The notes under the pieces were generated by a model. It saw only the letters and a program-made list of their open reading frames with translations. It was not told the origin of the DNA and ran no database searches. The position numbers and the translations under genes were made by a program. 64,000 bases of DNA from Boothiomyces macroporosus. Taxonomy: Eukaryota > Chytridiomycota > Chytridiomycetes > Rhizophydiales > Terramycetaceae. The stretch spans positions 24,957 to 88,956 of the forward strand of contig JADGKB010000058.1 of the NCBI GenBank assembly GCA_027604185.1, in the 5' to 3' direction. Of the stretch, positions 1 through 10,782 are shown in pieces. The stretch's first letter is position 1; each line of letters opens with the position of its first letter.

Positions 1-348
1 GTTGGATACATCAGCAATAAGACGCATAACACCCAAGGCAAACAGTTCTTTCCATAGCAGTACCCGAAGAATACGGAATAGTGACGGTTTTACTCCTGAT
101 TCCACCTCCTGCTTCCAAGCCGCTTCCAATTTATCGCTGGTTGCCAGTCCTTTTGACATGTCCATTTTCCACATATCTGTTTCCTCCAGAGGTCTACTGT
201 AGCCCAGTCTGAATATAATATCCATCCAAGTAAACGTCAGCCTTGAGAATATATTTGCTTGATTGATAGGACATTCCAAATCAGAGAGGTTGACTTTCTT
301 TTCGTCAATCGTCTGATCCTGATCCTGATCCTTTTCTTTCTCTCCCAT
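1..348 (-). CDS. ABC transporter subfamily C (MRP/Yor1 type), N-terminal part, runs off window
   Basis: The first 116 codons of a gene reading off the left edge. After a charged start rich in D and Q comes the segment ANIFSRLTFTWMD followed by LGYSRPLEETDMW. This is the conserved lead-in to the first transmembrane domain of ABCC exporters, where the family usually has F-S-x-L-T-F-x-W-x-x-P-L-x-x-x-G-Y-x-x-P-L-E. Further on, FRILRVLLWKELFALGVMRLIADV starts the first membrane helices. Members export conjugates, drugs or organic anions using ATP. The nucleotide-binding domains lie outside the window, so substrate and subclass cannot be judged. The ATG at 348 is the only in-frame start and no intron is needed. 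Confidence 0.8.
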   Translation of the reverse strand, partial: MGEKEKDQDQDQTIDEKKVNLSDLECPINQANIFSRLTFTWMDIIFRLGYSRPLEETDMWKMDMSKGLATSDKLEAAWKQEVESGVKPSLFRILRVLLWKELFALGVMRLIADVSN

Positions 349-1170
349 TCTAGCAATTCCCAATACCCCACTGCTTTTTATAAGCTAAAGTTAACCGAGG
401 TTTTTCCTTGAAATGTGAGGTGGGGAAAAATTGAAGGGGCGCGGATGAACGATTATTCAAGATTATGCAAGTTAATTATGGTTCAACACCCGGATATTCT
501 AATGCGTATGAGTAATATGGTTGCGAGTAGGATCAAATAGTCTCAGCAGCTTGGAAGATGAAGCATTTTAATTTTGTGTTTTCATGGCGCTTGATCTGGG
601 TCACGTCAGCGGGATAACATCGGAATTGTAAGCATTTTGAAAATTGCCATTCATGTTAGTTTTTGTGAGTGTTGGTTTGGCAAATTGGAGAAATGAGCAG
701 CTGCAACTATTTGCCTTTCAAATAATGGGTTCTTTTGGCCAGTAAGGAAAATTGACTGGGTACCAATGACAGTCAGGTCTTATTACAACACTAGTTTGAT
801 AAAATGTCACCCACCACTCAAATATAAGCATCTATCGAGACTATTCTGCCTACATATTGATACCATACCGCAATGAAATATCTCGCTTGAATGATATTCA
901 TCATTCAGGGAGTTGTTCACCCCTCATTGCTTGAGGTAACGTGTCACCCGAAAATTGATACAATAGACTTGACATTGGTTTTGAAATAGCATGGGTAGAT
1001 TTATTCAAATGTTCATCATTTATCGTGGTAGGCAGAGAATATAGATACCACAATGTTCGTATCGCAAGGTGCATTGTGTGCAACACCACAACTGCTTCTT
1101 ATCTTGATAGAGTGTCTTCAGGAACTAGTTCGGTGATGCCATGTTACAGTTTGAACCAATCTTGTTTGGA
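349..1170. other. Intergenic region, no supported gene
   Basis: About 0.8 kb between the ABC transporter start and the stop of the small gene at 1171-1540. A 62-codon frame on the minus strand (901-1089) has no recognisable features and no mini-intron that would extend it. Nothing else is seen; promoter sequence for the ABC gene is expected here. Confidence 0.5.
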
Positions 1171-1540
1171 CTAATTCTCAATTACATTTGCAGACTTTTT
1201 GACTGCAGTTTCTACCACTGATGGAGCATCTCCTGCAGAACTAATATTAAGTCCAAGATACCATTCAAATAGAGAAGAGTATGGTTGAGCATTTTCGTAC
1301 AAGCGTCTCCCTGCATTCAGTGAGTATACCAGTGATCTGTTCAGTGGCGACAGTTTTTATTGACTCGATGGTGCTAAAAACTCCCAAAGAAATCAAGAAG
1401 CCAAGTGACAAGAAACAATCTTTGCCGTAATGACCATCAAAGGCACGAAATTGGACATACGCCAGAAGAATATCCACAAGTAACTGCACTTGACAATGAA
1501 AAAGCACACGCCCCAACCATTCCAACAAATGACACACCAT
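1171..1540 (-). CDS. Hypothetical protein, 116 aa, two exons
   Basis: I do not recognise this protein. The frame opens at an ATG (1540) two codons after an in-frame stop and runs about 70 codons. It then needs a 19-nt intron (1311-1329, GT...CTGAAT GCAG) that restores a good frame ending at 1171. The product has a hydrophobic N-terminal half (LLVDILLAYV, FLSLGFLISLGVF), so it may sit on or in a membrane. The C-terminal half is polar and ends SANVIEN. The splice signal matches the introns of neighbouring genes, which is the main reason to accept the model. It starts about 250 nt from the divergent P2X gene. Missing upstream exons cannot be excluded. Confidence 0.45.
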
Positions 1541-1792
1541 ATCTTAATAAAAGACTTTGGATTTAATGCCTGTGCAATATGAAAGCACGAAAATTAATCG
1601 CGAAGCTGGTGTACTATCAAAAATACAATAAATAGATATAAATGCTCTTTTAAAATCCGTAATTTGTCTTTGCTCTGGTCATTTTCCGAGATGCTCTTCG
1701 TGTTCTTGAATCACGCCAACCTAAAAAGGAGGGCCCTGATTCGGGAGGACTTGAAAGAGATTTAAACACTGAGCATTTTTCAAAATATTTGA

Positions 1793-3053
1793 ATGGGCTG
1801 TCTGGATTTCATTGCGTACCAATCAGTAAAAGTAGTAGTTGTACGAGACTACAGATTAGCGTTGCTGTACTACCTCAGTTTAATTGGTATCGCCGCCTAC
1901 ATTATATGGAATTCAGTTACAACAGGGTCGTATTTGGATAAAGCTCCTCCAGTTGCAGGGTCAGTTAGAGCAACTGTTCAGTTTGATTCAAGATTTAAAG
2001 TTCCAAAACCTTCATACTGTCACGACAGCGACCCAAACCCAAAGAATTTCCAGTACGGCTGCTTGTACTGGTCCGAAAATCAAATAGTATATCCATACCA
2101 AGGTGAATTAAACACCATTTTCATCACTACGAGAGTTTCAATTTCGGATGTTCCGACAGTATCTGGCTGTAACTTTATGGTAAATGCTTTTAATGGTAGG
2201 AAGCGAATTCCACAGGGTGCCAAGTTCCTGCTCCTGGTCCAAAGCGTACATACTATGTTGCGAATGTTGAAGCTTTGTCTTTTAGGGTAGACCATTCTGT
2301 CAGAGTCCAAGCTTCTTTCTCTTTTGGCCAGACACAACTGTTTTCAATGGCACCACAAAACATGAATGGCACCATGACTCAACAATGTGGTAAAAACCAA
2401 TATGACGTGATTACTTTCAACGGAGCTTACCGTTCTAACGAACTTGCCACAAATGGCACACGATTGGACACCTTTTTGCTAGGAGACCTTTTGAATTCTG
2501 CACAAGGCCAAAAAGATGATGGCAGCTGTCCTGATACCACAATTCCCTATGATTTCAATACGGTTTCTACTGCCGATGGCGCTAAACCAGGTGAGCCGGT
2601 AAGATCAGCTGGGGGAATCATTTCTACTCCCATCTTTTACACAAACAAAGCACAGCCATTCTCCTTGAATGGAGAAATCGCTTCCCTAGATTACAAATAC
2701 CTACCGTCATTCAGTACCTATCGTTAATTCTAGTCAAAGGATCTGAATTCAAAGTAGTAGAAACTGTTACAAACCAAGACGGCTCATTAACATACGTTGA
2801 CAGACACGGCTTCAGAGTAGTATTCGCCCAAACCGGTTCTATCGGTATATTCAACATGATCAATGCCTTGCTGAACGTTGTAGCTGGGTTTGCGCTGTTC
2901 AGTGTCGCTGCAGTAATCGTTGATTCGATTATGCTTTACATACTACCAAAAAGAAAAGAGTACCAGAGTGCAAAGTTCCAGGAAACTGCGGTTTTACATC
3001 CTACTAATGAGAATAATCAAGCGCTGCCACCTCTCCATTTCAGCTACAAATAG
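1793..3053 (+). CDS. P2X-type ATP-gated cation channel
   Basis: A 406-aa homologue of P2X receptors, trimeric channels opened by extracellular or luminal ATP. TM1 lies at about residues 23-43, with the N-terminal YQSVK in the place of the family Y-x-T-x-K phosphosite. TM2 lies at about 341-370, preceded by the family RxGFR-VVF...G-F stretch. Directly after TM2 is YILPK, which fits the YxxxK surface-retention motif of P2X. The loop between holds six cysteines (SYC, YGC, SGC, TGC, QQC, GSC) against ten in vertebrate P2X. Introns are 2180-2199 and 2714-2733, both 20 nt; splicing the first restores EANSTGCQVP before the conserved VEALSF segment. Dictyostelium P2X channels act in the contractile vacuole; a similar role in a wall-less zoospore is inference. 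Confidence 0.85.
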
Positions 3054-3088
3054 AAATAAAATCCATAGATTTCATCTTTGGAAATAGT

Positions 3089-5363
3089 TTATTGCATTTC
3101 GAAATCTTCTTCATGTTCGTCTTCATTCTTGAACAGTCTGGTGTTCCATTTTGGAAAGACTCTCTTGTACAGATTCATACAGATAGTGTCATGGGCTTTG
3201 ATACCTGCATCAAAGATGCACTTCATGTATCCATGAGTACCCAAACTTTCTTTAATATGACCAGTACGACCGAGCTTGGTTACCAATTGGACTGGCTTAA
3301 AGTAATCCACATCTTGAGGGTTAAAGAACATGAATCTAATAACTGCACCTCTCTTGTGGATCTTGTATGGATGCCCAGTTAGTACGACCCTCTTTGCAAT
3401 AACACGAAGTGGCTGTGGATCAAGTAATGTCCCAGATCCTACTAGAGGCAGACAGGAATCTAAATTAGTTGGTTATTACGTTCATCCCATGCTGGTGTAG
3501 GAGAGTATTTAAACATCAAAACTGGAGCAGGCCCGTACTGGATAGGAGCATAAATGGTTCCCATGGTCATTTTGTCTAATAAATACCTATTGAATTTAAA
3601 TACATTATTTGGGCCGCCTCTGGTAAATGTGGAATAAATTGGAGAAACAATGAGTGTTCTGAACCCGCACATTAAAATCATTGGATCCTTTGACTTTACT
3701 GGATCAGTATAATCATTCTGTCTTTGAATACAAAAGTTCATTACTGAAATCTTTTGCTCATAAGGTAATAGTCCAAACAAGGTCAATAATTCATGCTTCT
3801 TTTGAGCAAATGATTCTGGGACATTGAGTATTTCTATGACAACTTTGGTTCCAACCGAAATACCATCTTCAACAGAATCAAGAGCCTTCTTTTTACTTCT
3901 TTTAAAGTTTTGGAATTGAAAGATTCTTGAATAATCAATAGGCAAGTTTTCATAAGGGTCCCATGGTGAATTTCGGAATGATTTCAACCCTCTATATTTG
4001 GAGAATCTTTGCGAAGCAGGCATAAACTGGGGAGTATCTACTTCATCAGGGAACTCCATTTCATCTCTAGATTCTTTTTGTCTTTCAAGATATTCTTTTA
4101 ATCTGCATTAGCTATAAATACTGTTTTTGATTTTCTTCATCATCTAATAAATCATACTTTTCAGACTTGTTGTCCATTTCAATAGTTTCAAACTCTTCAG
4201 GTTCTTCTTCTTCGTCATCGCTAGGAGGTTCAATTTCAATATCATCATCTGCTTCTTCGCCATCTTGATCGTCTTCCAAAATCCAAGAGGCTTGATAAGA
4301 TGAAGTTCCTTTTGGCACTCTTTTCAGTTGCTTTTGCTGTTGGACCAATTCTTCTGCTTGTTGGATTTCTTCGTCAGTGGGCCAAGTTTGCTCTTGATCC
4401 AACAAATCTGGTTCATTCTGGTCAACCAAATCTTGTCTTTCTTCATTTGGTTCGTCTAAAACCTCTCCTTTATCATTGTAAATCTTTCCAACTTGGAAAT
4501 CACCATATTCAGGAATATGAATCAAATGATTAGCTTTCAAATTGTTTCCTCTGACATAGCCAGTTACTTTTAAAGTGTTGTTTTCAAATTGAAAATCTTC
4601 AGCTAACAAATAAGGACGTCTTTCCCTCCATTGGATTCCTTTTGGCAGTTGAGTAGTCAAGAATCTTGAATAAATCAATAAATTACCTGAGCAAATTCAA
4701 GGCTTCGTTACTCTCATCAGAGTATAATTTGTAGTCCCCAGGAAAATGATGGTTCATGTAGTAAGATAAACTCTTTCTGATTTCCAGCTGTTTCTTTTGC
4801 GGGTAGCCAGTCAAATACTGTACCGCGGTAGTGACATTAGGAATCCCTTGTATCTTCATTACAGACATTATTTTTTCCCCAAATTCATCCACTTCTTCGG
4901 TACTGGAGAGAACAAAGACAACCAAGTCACTGATTTTCAAAGCATTCAAAATTGCCAAGATATTTCTACTTGGAGTAAGAATATTTAATCTTTGCTTGAA
5001 TCTTTCACAGTTTAAAATATTTTGAAAGTCGTTTGAATATTCTTGCTCCATACAGTTGAATATTGATTTCAGGAATAAATCCTTGTCATAGTCAGGACAG
5101 AGACCAACGACAAGGACGTTCTTTGGAATCGCATTCATTCCACTAAACATTCTCTGGTTCATTGAATGCTCCATTCGCTTTCTTTGTTGAAGTAATTTCT
5201 GTTGGTTCCTCCTATCTTGCTTCAAGAGAGTATTTGAATTTTGCTTGATGGAATTTCTATTAACCTTGCCCTTATTCTTTGTCTTGAGGGCGCCCTTTGA
5301 GGCATGCTTTGACTTGAAGGGTTTATTTTGTTGCTTTAATGAAGACCTGTGGGAATGCTCCAT
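3089..5363 (-). CDS. TSR1: Ribosome biogenesis protein TSR1
   Basis: A 737-aa homologue of Tsr1, a GTPase-like factor that shields the pre-40S ribosomal subunit during late maturation. The N-terminus ([18 protein letters not shown]) is the Tsr1/Bms1 signature. The AARP2CN-type domain follows at about residues 220-290 ([19 protein letters not shown]). The C-terminal RIBIOP domain holds [36 protein letters not shown] and ends near YKRVFPKW. As in known Tsr1 there is no intact Walker A (GLCPDYDKD). Introns at 4665-4686, 4103-4121 and 3460-3479 (22, 19, 20 nt) are each forced by homology across the junction. An acidic linker sits at about residues 350-400. The stop codon lies inside an AATAAA, 35 nt from the convergent P2X stop. 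Confidence 0.95.
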
Positions 5364-5438
5364 AAAATTTTTGAAAAAAAAATAAAAAAAATCACAACCG
5401 TGATAACTCAGTCTAGATAGATGGTGGACTTACTATGT

Positions 5439-5502
5439 AGACTTACTCTCTGTAGTAAAAGTTACTGTGGAGACTTACTCTCTGTAGTAAAAGTTACTGT
5501 AG
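5439..5502. repeat. Tandem duplication, 32 nt x 2
   Basis: Two adjacent units beginning agacttactctctgtagtaa that differ at one base near the end (tgtgg versus tgtag). Confidence 0.85.
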
Positions 5503-5631
5503 ATTGGATTCACATCTTTGAACCAAAGAATTCCAATCAATTTAAATAAATGATGAAAAGATAAGAATGAATATAATGATGTTCTTAATCTTCTCTCTGA
5601 TATTTAAATATCATTATTGGTGCCTTCACTA

Positions 5632-5715
5632 TTTAACCCTAACCTTAACTCTATTGATTACTTACTCTACTTAACCCTAACTCTATCGATTACTTACTCC
5701 ATTCAACCTTAACTC
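5632..5715. repeat. Degenerate repeat with telomere-like TTAACCCTAAC
   Basis: Two to three imperfect units carrying ttaaccctaac followed by ctctatygattacttactcy. The core matches fungal and animal (TTAGGG)n read in reverse, but it is not a long pure array, so it is an interstitial telomere-like motif at best. Confidence 0.55.
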
Positions 5716-5766
5716 CAAAAGTTAACTCTAAATGAAAACTCTAAAAAGTTATTTCTGATCTAAAAA

Positions 5767-6954
5767 ATGAGAGAAGATGATGATGAATTCTTTTACAAGC
5801 AAGCAAAACTAAGAGCAGAAATAAGACTAAAGGAAAACAGACCCCAGCCAATCGATTTGATTGTAATTAATCTGACCATAAAGAATATTGATATTTTGGA
5901 GATATTGGATAACTTGAAGGGGCCAGAATTAACTCAATTACTCTCAGATTTGCAATTATTCATTCAGTTTGACGAACAGGACGAGTATTACAAATCTATC
6001 AAAGAAATTGTCGAATTTCGATTACAGAATACCAGAACTGGAATCAGTGATAAAATCAAAAAAGACATTACTGAACTCTATGCTACAAAATCTATAGGTT
6101 GATGCTAATTGACATAGCTGAGCTTATTGAACTGGAGCATCAGGTAAAAGAAAAGATGAAGCAAGATTTCATTGATTTGGATTACTGGGAGAATATCTTG
6201 AAAATTTTGAATGTTTACAAAGCAAGAGCCAAACTGCAGAAATATATCAAGACTGTGATATTAGAAAAAAAAGAATTCAAAAGACAAGAATTTAAACCGT
6301 ACATGGAACCAACCGTATCAAGTATAGTGCAAGAAGATGATTTGATTTTCACTCAATCTCAAAACCAACAATATATTCAAGAATCTAGGAATGAAATTTT
6401 GCAGAAATACCAAATCCAGCAAACTACTGAGTCATTATTCCAAGAGACTATTGAACAGCGACAAGCACTATACCAACAAATGGTAAGAGATGCATCAGTA
6501 GATATAGAAGATGAAGAAATAATGAAATCCAATTTTGATTTTGGAGAAAAATACAAACCCAGAAAGCCAGATTATTATAATAGGATAAAGTGCTCTATCT
6601 TAATGTAGGTATGGAATAGAATGGAACAAGTACAATACTGCGCATTACAACCAAGATAACCCACCTCCAAAATCTATTCTGGGATACAGGTATTCTTTAA
6701 TAACAAGAGATTCAATATTTTTTACCCAGACTTGATTGATAAAATCCCACCAACATACAAAGTACTCGAAAAGCCAGATTGTTTTGTTGTTGTGTTTACT
6801 GCTGGACCGCCTTACGAAGACATTGCTTTTAAAATCATTAAAAGAGAATGGGAGCATAACCACAAGAAGGGTTTCAAAAGCTGTTTCGATGGACGAATGT
6901 AATATTTACTAATACAGGTTACAATTATGGTTTGATTTCAGAAAGCCAAAATAA
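5767..6954 (+). CDS. Cactin, spliceosome-associated protein
   Basis: A 369-aa cactin homologue, a factor associated with late spliceosomes in animals, plants and fission yeast (Cay1). The central conserved region covers about residues 10-200 (AELIELEHQVKEK, DYWENILKIL). The hallmark C-terminal domain follows: KPDYYNRIKYGIEWNKYN, NPPPKSILGYRFNIFYPDL, AGPPYEDIAFKI and FDGRMLQLWFDF. Four introns are needed: 6098-6117, 6590-6608, 6690-6709 and 6899-6917 (19-20 nt). The third ends GAG rather than TAG or CAG, and frame requires that end. The protein lacks the long RS-rich N-terminus of animal cactin. The stop TAA is part of an AATAAA and the next feature starts 10 nt later. Confidence 0.93.
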
Positions 6955-6964
6955 ACTCGTTTTA

Positions 6965-7225
6965 TTAGTATTCCATTTCGCTAGACCTCGTGGAATACAT
7001 TCTCTCCAATTTTTCCAACATTACTTGTGGTGAATCATCACCTTTGATTCCAATTGTGCATTTGGTATCAATGGATTCTAGAATCATTTGCTGGGCTTCC
7101 ATTATCAAATGAGGGTTGTCTGACCAAACTAGCATTCCATCATCGTACTTGCAGTATTTCTTTTGCTGCATGCGGTGCTTGATTTGCTTTGCCCAACTTG
7201 AATAGTTTGATGGGCCTTTCAACAT
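6965..7225 (-). mobile_element. Ty1/copia-type Gag N-terminal fragment
   Basis: An 86-codon open frame beginning MLKGPSNYSSWAKQIKHRM. This resembles the start of copia-family Gag (L-x-G-x-N-Y-x-x-W-x-x-x-h), followed by the usual A-x-x-x-I-x-x-S-I and a late LEKLERMY. It stops after YSTRSSEMEY, well before the Gag zinc knuckle, and no protease, integrase or reverse transcriptase follows. It is therefore a fragment or a captured short gene. The 50 nt around its start codon recur at 9093-9153. It ends 10 nt from the convergent cactin stop. Family assignment rests on motif resemblance only. Confidence 0.5.
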
Positions 7226-7565
7226 TTTTGGTAGGGTGGATTTAGTTCAACGTGGTAATTTACAGCTGAAAACAATTGACTTTTATTGACTGGCTAATTT
7301 ATCTTTTTGACTATATTCCTGTCCATAGATATCCGTCAAGAGATGCTGTTCAATACCTGTCAAGAGATGCTGTTCAATACCTGTCAAGAGATGCTGTTCA
7401 ATGCCTGTCAAGTTATAGATTATTTGATACCCTAACACCCATTTATTGGTAGACTCTGGCTAGGCATAATTAAAGCGCATCTGGGATGATTATCTAATTG
7501 GTGATTAATCGTGCATCAGCGTACTGGCAAGTGACCCAAAAATAATTTTTAAACACAACTTGGTG
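7226..7565. other. Spacer upstream of ferroportin gene
   Basis: A 340-nt spacer holding the probable 5' leader of the gag-like element, a 24-nt x 3 tandem array (7335-7418) and presumably the ferroportin promoter. No gene is seen. Confidence 0.6.
7335..7418. repeat. Tandem repeat, 24 nt x 3 plus partial
   Basis: Three copies of gtcaagagatgctgttcaat followed by acct or gcct, then a partial fourth starting gtcaagttatag. Confidence 0.9.
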
Positions 7566-8831
7566 ATGGAATGGTTCCTTGTTATTAGTTACTTTTTCAC
7601 TTCATGGAATACAAGAGCGGATGCATGGTCAATATCCCTGTTCATCTCCTTACTGTTTCCGGACACACTCCTTCCAATATCTATATACTCATTTGCAAGC
7701 AGCTTCTCCTGCCTCTTATTTGCTCCTACAATAGGCTCACTCGTCGATCGATATCCCAGACTCGTCGTAGCCTCCCTCGCAATAATATTTCAAAAAGTGT
7801 TCATCGCTATCTCTGCTGTGCTCTTGTTTCTCAAATCAGTGAAATCAAACAACTCCGAAATGGATTTCTACTTTTATACGCTTGTAGCAAACGGATCGTT
7901 GTTGCAAATTGCTAATCTGGTATCACGAATATCGATACTTCGTGATTGGACATTGTGTATTGCAAAAGATCCAACAAATGATATTTCACTAACGACATTA
8001 AATGCGAGGCTTCGCTTTGTTGATCTTGCTTCAGATTTAGCTGCTCCAGTAGTTATATCAGCCATATCTTCTTTCTCCACAATTCAAATCGCCATGATCT
8101 TTGTAATTGGCGTATCAACACTCTCTATTCCTATAGAGTGGATACTGATCAGGATAGTTTATTTCAAATTCCCATGTTTAGCCGTAAAGATTCCGAAAGA
8201 AAGTACTTTATTTCAATGGAGCTTGCTGGTAGAGATTTGGAAACTGCCTGTTATTACAACGTGCTTTTCAATTTCTATTCTATACATGACTGTATTCACA
8301 ATCAACACTGTTTCTGTTGGGTATCTTCTTTCCAAGAATGCTGGGATGGTGTATATATCATTAGCTAGAGGGGTGTCTGTGTTTTCAGGGCTATCATCCA
8401 CTTTTACACTTGAAATACTCGTAAAAAAGATTGGATTAAATTACACTGGGATAGTAGCAATATGGTTTCAATTCACTTGCATATTGATAGCGCTTGCTTC
8501 ATTCTATCTCCCAAAAGAGAGTAACTGGGACCAAATAGGAATATGGTTGTTTCTTTCAGGTATCTGCTTATCCAGATGGGGCTTATGGACATTTGATCTT
8601 GTTCAACAGCAATTATTACAAGAACATGTTCCAGAGGAGCAATTAGGGCTTGTATCTGGTGCTGAAATATCCCTTCAAAACTTTTTCCAAATGCTGTCCT
8701 ACGTGTTTACTATAATTTGGTCTTTACCCAGTGAGTTTTGGATACCGTCTCATATTTCAAGTGGGGCAGTGTTCCTTGGGGCAGCTTCATTTTCATGCTA
8801 TGTATTCAAGAGCAAAGAAAATAAAACGTGA
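7566..8831 (+). CDS. Ferroportin-like iron exporter (SLC40 family)
   Basis: An intronless 421-aa membrane protein of about 11-12 helices. The N-terminus follows ferroportin closely: F-x-x-S-W-N-T-R-A-D-A-W-S-I-S-L-F, then LFPDTLLP, LLFAPTIGSLVDRYPRL. Near the C-terminus LSRWGLWTFDLVQQQLLQE and VPEEQLGLVSGAE match the helix with the conserved R-x-G-L-W-x-F-D and the following loop. Ferroportins export Fe(II), and sometimes other divalent metals, from the cytosol or into vacuoles. The family is common in animals and plants and patchy in fungi. The ATG at 7566 follows an A-rich stretch and is preferred. Lack of introns is unusual beside its neighbours. Confidence 0.85.
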   Translation: MEWFLVISYFFTSWNTRADAWSISLFISLLFPDTLLPISIYSFASSFSCLLFAPTIGSLVDRYPRLVVASLAIIFQKVFIAISAVLLFLKSVKSNNSEMDFYFYTLVANGSLLQIANLVSRISILRDWTLCIAKDPTNDISLTTLNARLRFVDLASDLAAPVVISAISSFSTIQIAMIFVIGVSTLSIPIEWILIRIVYFKFPCLAVKIPKESTLFQWSLLVEIWKLPVITTCFSISILYMTVFTINTVSVGYLLSKNAGMVYISLARGVSVFSGLSSTFTLEILVKKIGLNYTGIVAIWFQFTCILIALASFYLPKESNWDQIGIWLFLSGICLSRWGLWTFDLVQQQLLQEHVPEEQLGLVSGAEISLQNFFQMLSYVFTIIWSLPSEFWIPSHISSGAVFLGAASFSCYVFKSKENKT

Positions 8832-9645
8832 TCTCGCAGAATGTTAGAGATATCAGTGTAAGAATTGATTTTATCCACAGTATTTCATAGTCAATCTGTT
8901 CTCGTATATCACTTGGAAGCATGTCAGTAATATTACACTGGAAACCAGTCAAATCTTGTGTTTACACTCAAGATTCTGTAGGAAAAATAGAGTTATCTAG
9001 GATTTGTCACAAGCTGCAAACTACCCAACAGGATCTCTATCTCATTGTTTCCACATGCGTTCTGTTACACACGTACCATAAGTCGGCTCCTACTCAATTA
9101 TTTGATGGACCCATCAACATTTTTGTTAGGGTGGAATATTCAACGTGGTGATGTAATCGCAAAGAATTACAATAATATACGTAAACAAAATTGCTAATTG
9201 AAGTATATCGGAAAGATCTACAGTTCTTTTTTCGTGGGTATTTCATCGGTTTTTTTGGTGAGAACGCCAAGAATATTCTTTGGCCATGCACCTAACCACG
9301 CACTTTCTGTGGTATTATGTACATATAATGCACAAGTAATAAAACTGCTTCCTAAAGTTCTGGAAATCTCTTTGGAATTGTAAAGTGTCAAACCTGTCAA
9401 ATTGGACCTGGTTCCGTATAAACAGAACCGCGTAATCTATACACAAATATTAAATATAAATAAATCTGATTTTGATTTCGCGATAATTAATAACTGGGGT
9501 GGAGATTGGTGTGTATTGTCTTTCTGTGCTTTGTTGGTCACATCAACACATCTCATTATTTTCTCGAGCACAAAGACACAGAGTCCAAATATTTATATTG
9601 TTTCAAAAGCCCTCAAAAATCTCTACTTCATTAATCCTTTCTAAA
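8832..9645. other. Intergenic region with retrotransposon relic
   Basis: About 0.8 kb before the forkhead gene. It holds the decayed gag-start relic at 9093-9153 and otherwise only short frames without family resemblance. The part just before 9646 is presumably the forkhead promoter and leader. Confidence 0.6.
9093..9153 (-). mobile_element. Relic of copia-like element leader and gag start
   Basis: On the minus strand this reads a leader with accacgttgaa and ccaccctaacaaaa, then ATG and MLMGPSNN before a stop. The leader and first seven codons match 7196-7258, where the frame stays open. The block is too short for a gene and is best read as a decayed second copy. Confidence 0.55.
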
Positions 9646-10747
9646 ATGTCTACTGAATCAGCCAACAGATACAAGCTAGCAGGAAATCAAATCACATCAA
9701 AATATATTGCAGATCAGCTTGCCTGGGAACCTGTACAGCAGACTAAAATAAAAGACACTAATCAAGAATATAAGAATTGCGGAAGACCTCCTATTCCATA
9801 TGCGCAATTGATATCGCAAGCGATCGAAAATGCACCATCGAGAAAAGTAACTCTGTCGGGCATTTACCAATATGTAATGACATATTACCCTTACTTTAAA
9901 ACTGCTGGATCTGGATGGAAGGTATCTATAGATTAACCGCAAGAATTCTGTCAGACACAATCTCTCACTAAACAAAAGCTTTGTACGTGTACCTCGACCT
10001 CCATTGGAAAAGGGAAAGGGTGCCTACTGGACAAAATCAGATGAAGCTACTGATACAAAAAAGTCGCAACGACGATCGCATCGCGACTCTCCATACTTTT
10101 CAGATTCATTCCACGAACCAAAATCTTCCCATAGTGAGCTCCTGGATGCCTTCTCCTACACAAAGGATGTCTTTGACTGCAAGCCAGCAAACTACGGACA
10201 GCCATATGCAGATGCTAGACAACAGCTCTCCTCCACATCCATGGCCACACTGTTAGATGGTGAAAATGAACAAAATCTTGGTAAATATACGTTCGATGAG
10301 AAACAAGGCAATCAGCTTTACTTTGAGCCAACTAGTTACTTCCAGCATCAAACTTCCATGGAGGACCTGGGCGTATCCCAACAAATTTCCGAGTCCAACT
10401 TGTCAAATGCTTCATTCATGACTGTAAACCAAAATATTGACCAAAATAACTTTATCAATAATTCAGCTTTTCAATCCATGGAATTCCCTAGCTCAAGTTC
10501 AGTAGAGAATTCTGAACAATATGAAAGAGGAATGTACCCAATCTTCAATCATGACCAATTCTCTTTCCAAGACTTTTCGAGTTCATTCAATTGCCCACAG
10601 TCCTACATGTCAGACTATAACAGCCAGTATCCTAGCTCCTTGGATGATCCTAATCACTCGATGCTGCTAAGTGAAAATTGGCCAGAAGGTAGCGAAGCAG
10701 CTATTGAATGGGAGGGTTTAAACGAAGAATCGCAAACAAACCAATAA
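9646..10747 (+). CDS. Forkhead transcription factor
   Basis: A 359-aa protein with one forkhead winged-helix domain at about residues 45-130: [32 protein letters not shown], then [16 protein letters not shown] and EKGKGAYW. The recognition helix [13 protein letters not shown] is intact. A 22-nt intron (9922-9943) splits it just after GWK. The rest is low in structure and rich in S, Q and N, typical of activation regions. The entry motif is PPIPYA instead of the usual PPYSYA. By domain it is closer to fungal Fkh/Sep1 proteins than to animal FOXJ1, but subclass is uncertain. Fungal Fkh proteins control cell-cycle genes. The stop TAA lies within AATAAA. Confidence 0.88.
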
Positions 10748-10782
10748 AACATCATTAAAAGAGCTATTAAATTTATTTCTTA

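Larger units (their letters stand above)
5364..5766. other. Divergent spacer between TSR1 and cactin, with tandem duplications
   Basis: A 403-nt spacer that should hold both promoters. It contains two exact or near-exact 32-nt units and a second array of telomere-like units, listed separately. No gene is seen. Confidence 0.7.

Noticed and set aside
901..1089. 62-codon minus-strand frame
   Set aside because: No family resemblance, no in-frame mini-introns and no clear promoter context; left as intergenic.
8921..9151. 76-codon plus-strand frame
   Set aside because: It overlaps the decayed gag-start relic on the other strand and has no protein features.
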